A DNA stretch of 64,000 nucleotides. Source: Chloranthus sessilifolius (lineage: Eukaryota; Streptophyta; Magnoliopsida; Chloranthales; Chloranthaceae). The position numbers and the translations under genes are program-made. The stretch lies in NCBI GenBank assembly GCA_021018995.1, contig CM037593.1, positions 45,273,810-45,337,809 of the forward strand, read 5' to 3'. Below, in pieces: positions 31,302 to 43,688 of this stretch (the first letter of the stretch is position 1; every line of letters starts with the position of its first letter). Under the pieces are notes generated by a model that was not told where the DNA came from, made no database searches, and was given only the letters and a program-made list of their open reading frames with translations.

Positions 31302-33540
31302 CACCCCCAAACCTACACTTTGCTAGTCCTCGAGCAAAGCAAACTAAAGAAAAATAAATTGCCACTTTTGTAGGGAGCACGATTGCACTTAGCATGTGTA
31401 ACAAGCCTTTAAACCCCTAGGTGATCCCTAGTGGAGGAGTTGTGTCTCCTGAGGGTTTACAGTGAAGGTACCCACAAACTTCAATACATTTTTAAAACTA
31501 TCGATAAAATTGAGCTTTCAAAACATGATTTTGGTAACATATATACCATTCAAAAACAAAAATCATTAATCAATTCAACATGCGAATTCTCAATTTTAAA
31601 TAACAATGTTATATTAATCATACTAGTATCTATTCAAATTAGGCTAATGCTCAACTCGTTAGATAACTCATCCATTCATGCTTAAATGTGAAGTGTGTGC
31701 ATACTCAAACCAAAATTCATCTATCTCAGAACTAGTTAAAACGAGAAACCGTCGGCTCTATTGTTTTGACTCAATCATCACTTTAGGTATACTCTTGAAA
31801 TAAAATCACTCCGATGATGGGTAACTTTTCGCACACATGTGAGAGATCAATACAAAGCAAATAAAAAGGTCTCACATGATAAATAAAATACGATGCAATC
31901 AATGAACAAAAATAAATCTCATAAGAAGATACTTGTATATCCTAAGCATGTCATATCAAGTGTCATAAGCATCACATATTTACTCTCCACAAGGCAGTTA
32001 CCAATGCAAGATCAGATCATGAAGGTCTTTTTGTAGGGTTGTAATGGGGCTCAGGAAAGGGTAAGAAAGAAAGGGAAGTTGGGATTCAAAATTTCTGAGA
32101 AATAGGAAAGGAAATAACTTTTTGATTTTTCTATTTCTCTTCTTTTTCTTTTCTAATCTCTCACTATTTTTCTCAATTTTTTTCTCAACTTTCTTTTTCT
32201 TTTGAATTTTCTTTTCTTGAAGTACCTCATATTTTTCATTATTTTTTTACAATCTTCTTTTTCTTTTTCTCCCCCCTTTTTCTTTTATATTTTTGCCATA
32301 CACTCTCAGTAAACACCACAACTCAGTATCTCTCCACTTACTCTCTTTTCGTTTATTTTCATCCCTCGTTCATAATTTCTCAGAAATAAGAAGGGTAAAG
32401 CTGAATTTTCAGAAATGGTGAAGGGTTAAAGGTTAACGTGGCTTCTCAAAGAATGTATAAAGGTAAATTTTTCAGTAGGCTCAAAGGGGTACTAGAAAGA
32501 TAAATTTATATAAGGTGAGGTATTTTAAGCACAAACGAGCCAAAGATGGCCTTCAATCATATCCTTAAAAGATGGTAACCTTGCCTATTTGTCTTGAGTA
32601 GATATACAGTACGTTCTAACATAATGATATGAATTTGATTTCATGCAAAGTCACAAGTCAAAGTAAAGTGTATGAGATCATGCAACATAATTCATATTCA
32701 AAGAAAACTCCGAGTTTATGTATTCACTCATCAATGACGAGAAATTAGCTCTAAAGCTCACCGGGTTTAATCTCCACTAAGAACCTAAGATTCAACGTTC
32801 AAAACAGTTCATCGATTTCTAAGTCTTAGCTTGGTATAAGTGTAAAAATTCTAAGCATGAATATCAAAATTATCCACAAGATATCACATTAAGCTTCATC
32901 ATCTTAGATACAAGTAATCAAAATATGATATTGATATTCTCAAAATTAAATTCACATGCATTATTAACTAAAGTTTGAAAACAATCGTAAAATAATGTGC
33001 ATGATGACTTCAAAATAAATTAATTTTTTTTTTTTTTTGTGTGGGAAATTAAGTGACGCAAAACAGATAATCATACCCCCAAACCTAAAAATGACAATGT
33101 CCTCATTGATTGAAATAAGTAGCGTACCACCAAACCTGTTGAAAAGTATCTCAACACAAAGATCAGGTGCAGAGAATATGTGCATCAAATTGGAACATGA
33201 CCAAAAATTTATTGAAGGGAATAGGATTACACTATTGAGGGAATTAAAAACAACCTAAACTAAATAAAAAACTAATATTCTAAAACTAAATATACGAAAT
33301 AAATAAATCCTAAATCCTACACAAAATTGGGTTGCCTCCTAATGAGCGCTAGTTTAAAGTCGATAGCTCGACCGTGTGAAATGCTAAGTCAGTGTGAACA
33401 ATTGGATCACTCAAAGAAAGATTGTCAGAGAATGCAGTTGCATCCTCTAGGAACGGTTTTAATCTTTGACCGTTTACTCGAAAAACATTCCCGTGTCTCG
33501 GGTTGATAACATCAACTGCCCCGTTGGGGAGTATTCAAGA
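31302..33540. other. Athila interior without an env-like gene
   Basis: Between integrase and the 3' LTR, where some Athila elements carry an env-like frame, there is no long open frame on the minus strand. The stretch holds pyrimidine-rich microsatellite-like DNA (32100-32360) and a T-run near 33021-33037. Confidence 0.6.
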
Positions 33541-34410
33541 GATTTTGAATGGACCACTCCAACGGGTTTTTAGTTTCCCTGGAAATAGGTGAAGTCAAGA
33601 ATTATAGAGTAGAACTTGTTGACCAACGACAAAAGATTTTTGTAGAATAGATTGATCATGAACCCGTTTCATACGGTCCTTGTATGATTTAGCACAGTCA
33701 TATGCATCAGCACGGATTTCTTCCAATTTATTTATTTGTAAACTCCTTTGTGTACCAGATTTCAGGTGATCAACATTCAATGACTTAATGGCCCAAAATG
33801 CTAGATGTTCCAGTTCTATCGGGAGGTGGCAACCTTTACCAAAAATCAACCGATACGGCGACATGCCAATCTAAGTTTTAAACGCAGTTCGATACGCCCA
33901 TAGAGCGCCATTCAGTTTTAGCGACCAGTCTTTACGGTTCGGATGGATTGTCTTTTCTAAAATCCGCTTAAGTTCTCGATTAGAGACTTCAACTTGGCCA
34001 CTTGTCTGAGGATGGTATGGTGTAGCAACTTTGTGTGTGACACCATATTTCTTCATTAATTGGGTGAACACTTTATTACAAAAGTGTTTTCCACCATCGC
34101 TGATTATCGCCTTTGGAATACCAAAATGTGAAAACACCTGATCCTTCAAGAATTTGATCACCACTTTGTGATCATTCGTTTTACAAGCCACAACCTCTAC
34201 CCATTTCGAGACATAATCAACACCGACAAGAATGAATGTATTTCCAAACGAATTCGGGAAAGGACCCATAAAATCGATCCCCCAAACGTCAAACAATATA
34301 ACTTCTAAAATTGGATTGAGCGGCATCATGTTGCGCTTTGAGATTCGGCCCAGCATTTGACAGTTGTGACAAGATTTGTAATGCTGATAACAATCCTTAA
34401 ATATCGTCGG
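33541..34410 (-). pseudogene. Athila integrase core and C-terminus
   Basis: [13 protein letters not shown] provides the first aspartate, [12 protein letters not shown] the second, and the glutamate lies at [14 protein letters not shown] CNxCQ-like zinc-finger end precedes it. A stop (near 33869-33871) separates the core from the C-terminal [20 protein letters not shown] block, which carries the GKxCHLPxE signature of this clade. Catalytic residues are intact, but the frame is interrupted. Confidence 0.88.
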
Positions 34411-34689
34411 CTAGTAAAAACCACTTTGGAAGATCTTTGCGGCAGTCTTTTTGGAACTAAAGTGACCTCCACAAGCTAACTCATGATAGAACGAGATGAT
34501 CCGTGGTTGCTCAGATTCAGGAATATATCTTCGTATGATTTGATCAGGACAGTATTTGAATAAGTACGGATCTTCGAAAAAGTAGTGTTTCACCCGAGCT
34601 AAGAAAATGGATTTCTCATTCTTCGACCAATGGTGAGGTAATTTCTCGGTGACTAGATAATTGACAAGATCGCATACCAAGGTGGGCAA
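34411..34689 (-). pseudogene. Athila RNase H-integrase linker and zinc-binding region
   Basis: The frame continues from pol after a small frame change. [19 protein letters not shown] and IIRRYIPESEQ are standard for Athila between RNase H and integrase; HELACGGHFSSKKTAAKI gives the histidines of the H2C2 zinc finger. Confidence 0.82.
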
Positions 34690-36130
34690 TCAATCATGAA
34701 CAACTGTTCATCCGGGAAGTGCTCCAAGATCGGAACAGGCACGTCAGATCTCTCAATAATTATTCGTGACAAGTGATCTGCCACCACATTTTCTGAGCCT
34801 TTCTTGTCCTTGATCTCTAAATCGAACTCTTGCAATAACAAGTTCCATCTGATTAAACGTGCCTTAGCGTCTTTCTTAGCGAACAGATAACGCAGAGCGG
34901 CGTGATCTGTAAATACCACGACTTTAGATCCTAATAAATAGGATCGAAATTTATCCAACGCTAAAACTACTGCCAAAAGTTCCTTTTTGGTGGTCGAGTA
35001 GTTCAACTGGGCATCGTTGAGAGTACGACTCGCATAGTAGATTACATGCGGTAATTTTTCTATTCGTTGTCCTAGAATAGCTCCAATTGTATTATCAGAG
35101 GCGTCGCACATGATTTCGAACGAGAAGTCCCAGTTCGGAGATTGAATTATTGGAGCTTTTATCAATTCGGCCTTAATGGTTTCAAAGGCTCGCAAACATT
35201 CATCATCAAAAATGAACGGGGCATCCTTTGAAAGTAAACTGCATAGCGGTCGCGCTATCTTGCTGAAATCTTTAATAAAACGCCGATAAAAACTGGCGTG
35301 GCCCAGAAAAGATCTGATTTTCTTCACTGTCTTAGGTGGTGGTAGATTGGCAATTAAATCAATTTTAGCCTTATCGACCTCGATACCCTGGGACGATATG
35401 ATGTGTCCCAAAACAATGCCATCTTTAACCATGAAGTGACATTTTTCCCAGTTAAGAATAAGGTTCTTCTGCTGGCATCTTGCAAGCACTAGCGACAAAT
35501 GATTCAGACAGTCAGCAAAATTGTTTCCATGGATCGAGAAGTCGTCCATGAAGACTTCGAAGAATCGTTCGACCATATCCGAAAAAATACTTAGCATACA
35601 TCTTTGGAATGTAGCTGGTGCATTACAGAGCCCAAACGGCATTCGTCGGTAGGAGAAAGTACTAAAATGACATGTGAACGTGGTTTTCTCTTGATCCTCA
35701 GGTGCAATGACTATTTGGTTATACCCGGAATAGCCATCGAGGAAGCAATAGTACTCATGCCCGGCCAATCTTTCCAACATCTGATCGATAAACAGAAGTG
35801 GAAAGTGATCTTTCCTCGTCATCAAATTTAACATCCGATAATCAATGCACACTCTCCACCCTGTTTGAATTTTTGTAGGGACTAGTATGTTTTCCTCATT
35901 CTTCACCACTGTGACTCCCGATTTCTTAGGGACCGCTTGTGTGGGGCTGACCCATTTACTGTTAGATATGGGGTATATGATTCCAGCATCTAAAAGTTTT
36001 ATTACCTCATTTTAGATCACGTCTTGCATTATAGGGTTCAGTCTCCTCTGTGGTTCCCTAGAAGGCTTAGCATTGTCTTCCAAATGAATTCGGTGCATAC
36101 ACTCCGTCAGACTAATGCCTTTGATATCTT
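34653..36130 (-). pseudogene. Athila reverse transcriptase and RNase H
   Basis: From 35909 one frame is open for 418 codons. [28 protein letters not shown] and [11 protein letters not shown] precede the catalytic VFMDDFS, then RNase H with [24 protein letters not shown] and [11 protein letters not shown] (acidic residues kept). Upstream, between 36130 and 35910, a stop in QDVI/NEV and a one-base shift near 36140 separate it from protease. Confidence 0.9.
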
Positions 36131-37384
36131 TTATCGACCATCCAGGGCACTTTTGTGCTCTTTGAGTACATTCATGAGTTGGCCTTCCTGATTCGCATCC
36201 AATGTTGATGATATTATAACGGGTTGAGTTTCATTCTCCCCCAGGTAGGCATACTTGAGATTTTTCGGAAGAGGTTTAAGTTCTAAGGATACTTTCTCCT
36301 CCTCTTTCGGCTTTTCCTTGATTAATTCAATTAGAGTTCCACACTCTATTTCCTTTTCTTCTCCCAGACGTGGTGTGGAGTCCAACATGTGATTCACTTC
36401 TTGGATCAGTTGATCCACATCAAAATTCTCTCCAAAATGTGCAAGACAAGCTGCTAAAGGATCTTCAGTTTCGGATGCATGAAATATTTCTTCTACGAAT
36501 TCATCGAGTATGCATGCTTGTGCATGTTCATCATCCTCCACGGGCAGCTTGGCAATATTAAAAATATTGAGTTTCACTGTCATATTCCCAAATGACAGAT
36601 TCATGATCCCGTTTCGACAATTGATCAGCACATTGGAGGTTGCTAGGAATGGTCTTCCTAGAATCACTAGAATGTTATTCTTCACATTTGATGTCGGTTC
36701 AGTGTCAGGAATAACAAAATCTACAGGAAAGTAGAAAGAATCCACCTTGATGAGGATATCTTCCACAATTCCACGAGGGATCTTTACGGACCGATCATCT
36801 AACTGAAGGGTCATCGTAGTGGTCTTAAGTTCTCTCAATTCGAGCTCCTTGTACACAGAATAAAGCAAGAAGTTGACACTTGCTCCTAAATCCAAAAGGG
36901 CCTGATCCATACGGTTATTGCCGATGATGATCGAGATTGTAGGACAACCTGGGTCCTTGTATTTGATTGGGAGCTTTGCTAGCAACACTGAACTAACTTG
37001 CTCGGCTAAGAAAGCCTTTTTCAGAATATTAGTCTTTCTTTTAATTGTGACTAATTCCTTCAAAAATTTACCATAAGCAGGTACTTGGTGGATGGCATCC
37101 AGGAAGGGAATATTAATTTTTAATTGCTTGAAAATCTCATTTATTCCTTCCACATCGTGATTTTTTTGTGGTGCTATCAACCTTTGCGGGTACGGTGCTT
37201 TAGGAATAAAACTCTTCTTCTGTTCACTCTTTTCTTCTGATGTTTCTTTTGCTTGTACTTTTTCCTTAATTTCTTCTTTCTCTTCAGATTGCTTCTCTTC
37301 ATCAGACTTTTCCTCCTCCTTTGGCAACACTACTTTGTTATCGACCTGCTTTCCAGATCTCAATGTTGTGATTGCCCAAATTTG
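36131..37384 (-). pseudogene. Athila aspartic protease region
   Basis: The frame is open for 410 codons. A lysine/glutamate-rich linker (first about 80 residues) leads to PYPQRLIAP, then the protease ALLDLGASVNFLLYSVY, where the usual D-S/L-GAS is kept, and ILGRPFLATSNVLI with the flap. It ends at a frameshift just before reverse transcriptase. Confidence 0.85.
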
Positions 37385-39046
37385 TTATTGATCATCATCT
37401 TGTGTTGAAGTTGGTATTTGTTCAACAACCATCTGACCTCTTGGGTTAGGAACTGGTTGGCTAGGAAACAATCCTTTTTCTCTTTCACAGAGAAAAGTTG
37501 CCAATTGTCCAATTTGGGTCTCTATTTTAGAGATTGAGGATGTGTGAGAATGAATAAGTTTCATCAGATCCTCAGTAGAAGGAGTTTGTGTATGAGGACG
37601 TTGGGCAGCATTTCCCTGTGGATTGTTAAATCCAGGTGGTGGAAATGTTGGCATAAAATTTTATTGTGGTTGGTTTTGATAACCTCCCATTGGTTGTACA
37701 AACTGAAAATTCTGGTTCATTTGCCGTGACTGCCCAACCTGATTTTGACTGTATTGAAATTGATTTGGGTTATTGAACCCTTGCTGCTGAAATTGCCCTT
37801 GATCGTAGTTCTGCTACGGTCCTTGGTTGAAATTTTGTTGGGGATAAAAGTTCGTCCCATGTTTTAGGGGCTGTATTCTTTGATTATCTTGTTTCCATGA
37901 GAAATTTGGGTGGTTTCTCCAGCTATTTGGGTTATTCTCATTGAAAACGTTTCCTTGATTCTGCCCATAATTATTCACAACATTTAGCTATTCAAATGTG
38001 TCTTCATGGTAGTTCTACATTGAAGGACAATCATCTGCCATATGCATTGGACTTGCACACATTAAACATGGCTCAGGTTGTGTATTTACCATATGCACAT
38101 TCTTTTTTAATTTCAATTCCTCTACTTGTTGAGTGAGAAAATCAATTTTAGCCATCAGATCTGGGGAATCCTTTACTACGTATAGTCCTCCCTTCTTGGT
38201 TGAACTCCCGGCTTGATCACGGGCTTTGACTGGTTGTTCCCGAGTTTTTATGAAATCCCAGTGCTGAGAATCCTCAGCCAGCTTTTCTAGGAAAGCATAA
38301 GATTCAGTTTCCTTAAGGCTCAGGAATCCTTCGCCATTCATTGACTCCACTAGATGTCTATTTGGTTGACTCAGTCCATTGTAGAAACACTGGACCAGTC
38401 TCCACTTTGAGTATCCATGGTGTGGACATTTGAGTAAGAGATCCATGAATCTATCCCAAGCTTCATATAATCTCTCATCTTCCTCTTGCGTGAAATCCGT
38501 GATTTCACGTCTAAGGACATTCGTCTTCGCTATAGGGAAGAACTTTGATAGAAACTTTTTGACCATCTAAGCCCAGGTGGTTATGGATCCCGATGGTAGA
38601 GAGTTTAACCAGGCTTTTGCTTTATCCTTTATAGAGAAAGGAAATAAGCGCAGCCTAACAGATTCTTCACTGAAATTTTGGTAAACAGATGAGCAGACTT
38701 CGACGAAGTCTTTAACATGCTGGTATGGATCTTCTCTCTTCATGCCATGAAAGATTGGAAGGATTTGGATGACATTTGTACGAATTTCAAACCGGCCACC
38801 AGGTGTGGTGGGGTATACAATGCATGATGGGGTATTTGTAGTGATTGGAGAAAACAGTTCTCTCAATGTTGGTTCTTCCTCTTGTTCGAGTTGCCCATTC
38901 ATGTTGTCAGTCATATTGACTTCAGTGGATGATTCACTTAAAAATTTCTGCCTTGATCTAGCGTCCTTACGATTTGACCGGCAAGCATGTTCGATCTCAG
39001 AATTTAAAGGCTCTAAAATTCGTTCTTTAGAAGACCTAGTGTGCAT
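37385..39046 (-). pseudogene. Athila gag
   Basis: It starts MHTRSSKERILEP and reads through the retrotransposon gag domain (FHGMKREDPYQHVKDFVEVC, RLRLFPFSIKDKAKAWLNSL). A single in-frame stop (38567-38569) interrupts ITTWA/MVKKFLSKFFP. The zinc knuckle region CLMCASPMHMADDCP follows, then a glutamine/asparagine-rich tail with two or three more stops (to about 37655) and a final open piece to 37385. Confidence 0.88.
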
Positions 39047-39117
39047 GCAAATGACACACAGAGTGGAGGTTTCAGGCAGGAAAACCTCAAGAAAATTTTT
39101 AATTTTTAATTAAATTT

Positions 39118-39505
39118 TTTTTTTTTTTTTAATTAAAGATTTTCTGAATCTCGATTGATCGAGTCTGGATCTCGATCAATCGAGACAGTGGTCGATTGAT
39201 CGAGTGGTATGCTCGATTAATCGACAAAGAATAGAGGGAAAAAATACTTTTTTTATTTTTTTATTTTTTTGAAATCTCGATTGATCAAGTAGGTGTCTCG
39301 ATCGATCGATACAGAGTCGATTGATTGAGTAGTAAACTCGATTAATTGACAGAATTTATTTATTTATTTATTATTATTATTATTAATTTTTTATATTTTT
39401 TTATTAGCAGAAATACTATTTTAATCCCTGAAAATTTCTAAAATTTATTGTCTACCAAAAATTCAGATTTTCTTAATTTAATCCCCGGCAACGGCGCCAA
39501 AAACT
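39118..39505. repeat. Palindrome cluster in Athila leader
   Basis: Between gag and the 5' LTR are two blocks (39154-39223 and 39273-39351), each with about four TCGATTGATCGA/TCGATTAATCGA words, separated by T-rich DNA. The second block looks like a duplicate of the first. The primer binding site follows at about 39482-39499. Confidence 0.8.
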
Positions 39506-41241
39506 TGATGTGATATTTTAATTGTAATGTTTTACTCACAAGCGCATGAATCAGATTGTATATAGTGGGTGTGGAGTACGAGATCATTCCCACAAGGACT
39601 ATTTTTGAAAGACCTAAAAAGACAAGACAGTAATTTAAGAAATCCGCTAAGATCTAACAGTATTCAACCAATTTTATGATTTAATCGGTTTGTGAGATGA
39701 CAATTACTGACCACTACTAAAATTCAATTGATAATTCAAAAATAAAGATAAAGATGAAGATACTAAATCCTCCCATCTTTGGTCCGTTCTTTCCGTAATA
39801 TAAATCTAAGGATTAAACTATGAGATATGCCATTGAGAACAAATATCTTTTATGAAAGATAAATGGTCAAAACCCTAATAGGTTCCACGTTGCATCCCTG
39901 TAATCAGGACTTAACTTCAGAGATGATTTTTATATATAGATCTGGGATCAAGGGCATGGCTCGGCTCACATGATCTCAGGTTCAAATAAAAATCATCCCC
40001 AAAGTGGGTGAAAATTCCAACAAGAATACCACCATAGATCTGAAATCAAGGGCATGGCTCGGCACACTTGATTTCAGATTAGGGAGTAATTAAGATAAAA
40101 TTATCATTACAGATCCAAGATCCAGGGCATGGCTCGACACAGTCGATCCGTGATCATAATCGTAATTAGATCCACATGATGAAAGCAAAAAGACCATATA
40201 ACAATGATTGAGTAAAATTACCGTCACAGATCTGGGATCAAGGGCATGGCTCGGCACACGTGATCCCAGTTAGTGGCGGGGATTTCATCCGTTCGTGATA
40301 ACACAACGACCATAAAATAAGATCTCATACTTTAATCCTAGATTTATATTATTAGAAATGCATCCCTCGAATGGGAATCATTTGATCCCCATCCCTATGA
40401 ATTTAGCCGCACATATTGTAATTAAATGACATAAATAAATAAGGAAGGAAAAATAATATTAATTTAATAAATTAAAAATATCTCAAACTTCAACAGAAAT
40501 TACTTTGATCCAAAAGTACAATGATCTTCAGAAACGAAATTAATGTAGGAATTAACTGAACAAAAAATAATAAACTGAAGGAATGAATACTGGAAAGTTA
40601 AAGGAACAAAGCTCTCAAAAAGGAATAATAAAACTCTCTATCTCTACGTCTAACTATGAAAAAGAAGAACTAAAACTAAAACTCTAATCCCTTAATTCTA
40701 ATTAATTCTCGAAGTGTTTGAGTCGGCTTTAAATAACATCCAAGTTGTGTAGGTTTCCCAGCCGCAAAAGCCAGGGTCGATTAATCGACCCTATAGGGTT
40801 GATGCATCGACCTTGCAAAAGATCCTCAAAATCTACTTTAAAAGTGTCAGTTCCGTGTCAGACACTTTTTTGTCCTCGATTAATTGACCAAAAGGGTCGA
40901 TGCATCGACCTCCCAGAAATTCGTGAATTTCAGCCCACTTTTGTATCAGACACTACTTCAGTATTTTGGCCATTACATTCTCTCCCGAGCTCGGATTAAG
41001 ACGAGTATTATGCTGTTGGAAAGCTGACAGAAATATCTACAACTTTTGTGTTTTGACAATTTCATAATTCGGCCATCTTGAAGGTCCAAATTGAGCTGCA
41101 AGTCGCATCAAGTTCTCGATGACCCAACGTTGCAGTGTTTTGACATTATTTTCAGAATTCTTGGGCTGTTTTCAACACTTGGCTTGTATTTACCTGAAAC
41201 ACTTCAAATATAATAATTCTCATCAGATAACCTTCATCGGT
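39506..41241 (-). repeat. Athila 5' LTR, outer end missing
   Basis: It matches 29514-31248 closely, with mostly C/T and G/A changes, and carries the same four hairpins (39942-40269) and the GGGTCGATTAATCGACCC palindrome. It stops at cttcatcgg; the last 53 bp, including the element terminus, are absent and the Tat antisense gene begins at once. Confidence 0.9.
39942..40269. repeat. Four hairpin repeats in Athila LTR (copy 2)
   Basis: Arms: CTGGGATCA/TGATCTCAG (39942-39979); a perfect 13-bp stem ATCTGAAATCAAG/CTTGATTTCAGAT (40038-40079); a weak GATC stem (40112-40157); and a perfect 9-bp CTGGGATCA/TGATCCCAG (40232-40269). The centre AGGGCATGGCTCGGCACAC is kept with one or two changes. Confidence 0.84.
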
Positions 41242-43688
41242 GATGATGAGCATGTTCCCGAGGAGGGCCAGGAGGAGGGGCCCGAGATAGTATACGGCCC
41301 ACGAGGGGGCAGTTCCTTTGGGTAGAGCGGAAAGCGGGCCCATGGCTCGAAATGCAGGGTGAGGCCGCCCGAGTCGGCCTCCTACATCAACAACATAACC
41401 ATATTTCAAATTTCAGCATAGTGGGCCAGGTAAAAGATGGTTCAGTTTTCTTTCTTTTGTGCAGCTTTTCTTTCTTTCCATGATCTGATGCACTTTTCTC
41501 TTCTTATGCAAGACTTGCCCTCTATTGTGTTCTGCGGGGGGTGGCTTGATTTCTAAGACTTCTACCTCTATGTCCCCCCCGTAGTGAAGTTTCTGCTGGT
41601 GCAGGTGGGCTTTGGAGAGTTTCTGACCTGCCCTGCTATGAGGGCTGATGCTGCCTACCTGAAGGCCTTGATCAAATGGTTTCGCCCTGAGACGATGACC
41701 TTCCATATGCCGTACGCCGAGATGACCCCGACGCCTGTTGATTGGGCAATGATTACGGGTATTAGGATGGGAGGGATACCGATAGTCGGCCTCTCGGTGC
41801 CGAGTAGGGAGGACGTCATCCGACTGATAAGGGTGTATCCCCCTCGCTGGCAGACACATGGTACCTAGGTCAAGATGACCTGGCTTACCGTGCTTTACAC
41901 GATCGACGAGTTGGTGGACTTGGGGCAGCAAGACAGGGTGCTTTATATTATGCCCGAGCAGGAGATTTTCTTGGCCCGCATTACTCTTTTGATCCTGTTG
42001 GTAAGACCCTTTTTACCAATGCGAGCGGTGGCCGAGTCAGCCTAGCGTTGCTGAGCGTCATGGACAATTGGGGTGACGTCCATAGGTATGACTGGGGCGG
42101 GGTTGGGTACGCATGGCTGATGTTTAACTTAGATTGGGTCACGACCGGGGATTCCAAATCTGTTGTTGGTTTTTCGGCCACCTTGGAGGTAATCCCTCAT
42201 TCTTTCGCTTTCGCCATTTTCCTTGGATGATCTTTATATGCTACTGACCTGCTCTTGTGTACTGCACATTTCAGGTATGGGGGTACCACCATTTTCACCC
42301 TGGGTGCCCGCTTCTCCACTCGAAGGAAGTTACTTACCCTCTTCTTAGCAACTAGAACCAAGCCTGACGCCGTGATGTGGTCATGAAGCACCTGGAGATT
42401 GGTTTAAGGTCCCAACTTGACCTGATGGTTCCTGAGCAGGTAAAGGCCCTCTTAACAACTTGGTTTACTCATGTTTAGAAATTCTTCTTGATTAGTATAC
42501 TGCCTGTTTAATTGACTGACCACTTTTAGACTTGGACAGATCCTCCACGACCCGTATCTCACGTCCCCCTCCTGGGATCGAGCGGTCGTAGGCCCCTCTC
42601 GCCTGTTTAACAACCCCCATGTCATTTTCTTTTATGGGGCATGGGCCAAAGCTTACTATTTGGGAGAGCGGGTGGTGCACCAGTACCAGGGCTACTATGC
42701 TATTCCCATGGACCCTCTTGCGGATGTTTGGAATCATGTTGGTAGAGTTGAGGAACTCACGATGGCCCTTCTCAACAATGGGCTCCCTATCCATGCTCTT
42801 CACGTGCCCGGAGACTATCACACTTGGTAAGAGTGCCTGCCATATTGGTTTATCCTGCCATGATTTGTACCTAGTGTTAATTTCCTTGCATTTGGCGGCG
42901 CGCGTGGGTAGGTAATTACCTTTTCCTCTTTAGATTAGCCTCTTTTTGTTTTATCTTGACCTTTATTCTTTCTGAACTGATTTTTATTTTGTTTACAGTT
43001 TACTCCAGGGGACGGTTCTGATGATGAAGGTGGGACGGTGGCGGGTACAGCTGATACTTCAGGGGAAGGTCCTTCTGGCGTTGACCCTTCTGGTACGGGT
43101 CCTTTCGGCGAGGGTTCTTCCGGCATTGGTCCGTCAGGTATTTCTTAGGCTGGTGCCCCTGGGGGTGATCCGACCATGGTCTCCGAGACCTTTCGGCACC
43201 TTGATGACAGTTTCCTCTAGGGTCTATGTGCCGTCATGGATAGGCAGGCACATCTCTCCGCTGAAGCAGCCCGTGTCCCTCCTCCTGAGGTGATCCCCGG
43301 GGTAAGTCTTCTGACGACCCATCTCTTTCTTATTTCGGCCTCCTTTTGCACATGTTTTATGATTGCCCTGATAGCTGACATTGTATCTTTCTGAATGTAG
43401 AACTTCAACTCGGCCATGGATTATGCGGCGTATCATCGTAACCTCACGGAGCTTCAGGATGTGGAGACGGTGAGTATTCTGCTGCTCTGCTTTTTCTGTG
43501 GGTTCCGTCATCATTTTTTGATTGGTTCTGATTTTAATTTTAGCTATGACTTGCAGCATGCACGCGCCAAGGAGTTGCGATCTTTGCTTAGCCAGATTTC
43601 TCAAGCCTGGTCCTGGGTGGGGGATATGCGGACTTACCAGGGATCCGCTCGTCATCGGAAGAAAGCAAAGGATGCGGATAAGGAATAG
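41242..43688 (+). pseudogene. Antisense PMD gene 1 of Tat C (at least seven exons)
   Basis: A plant mobile domain (aminotransferase-like, PMD) protein coded opposite to the Tat pol. Exons inferred from frames and GT-AG sites: 41242-41429, 41605-42188, 42275-42439, 42530-42826, 42999-43301, 43401-43469, 43557-43688. Phase and frame agree at several joins (IVGQ to VGFGEFL; ATLE to VWGYHHF). PMD hallmarks are RPETMTFHMPYAEMTPT, RYDWGGVGYAWL and VWGYHHFHPGCP, followed by a Gly/Ser/Pro-rich linker and a charged tail. PMD proteins are known both as host regulators and as passengers of transposons. Stops and frameshifts (near 41325, 41866, 41980 and 42350) show decay. The 5' part was cut off by the Athila insertion. 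Confidence 0.75.

Larger units (their letters stand above)
29514..41241 (-). mobile_element. Athila-lineage gypsy retrotransposon (nested in Tat C)
   Basis: The coding strand is minus. LTRs lie at 29514-31301 (3' LTR) and 39506-41241 (5' LTR, which lacks the outer 53 bp present in the other copy). The primer binding site next to the 5' LTR (reverse of tccccggcaacggcgcca, about 39482-39499) is the one typical of Athila elements. The polypurine tract ggtttgggggtg precedes the 3' LTR. Gag, protease, reverse transcriptase/RNase H and integrase are in order and mostly open, with only a handful of stops or shifts. The LTRs are very similar. It is the youngest large insertion here. Confidence 0.94.

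Noticed and set aside
31302-33540. Possible env-like gene of the Athila element
   Set aside because: No long minus-strand frame, no transmembrane pattern; only AT- and pyrimidine-rich DNA.
41413-41931. 172-codon minus-strand frame
   Set aside because: It is a shadow of PMD gene 1, whose plus-strand frame has recognisable PMD motifs and splice sites.
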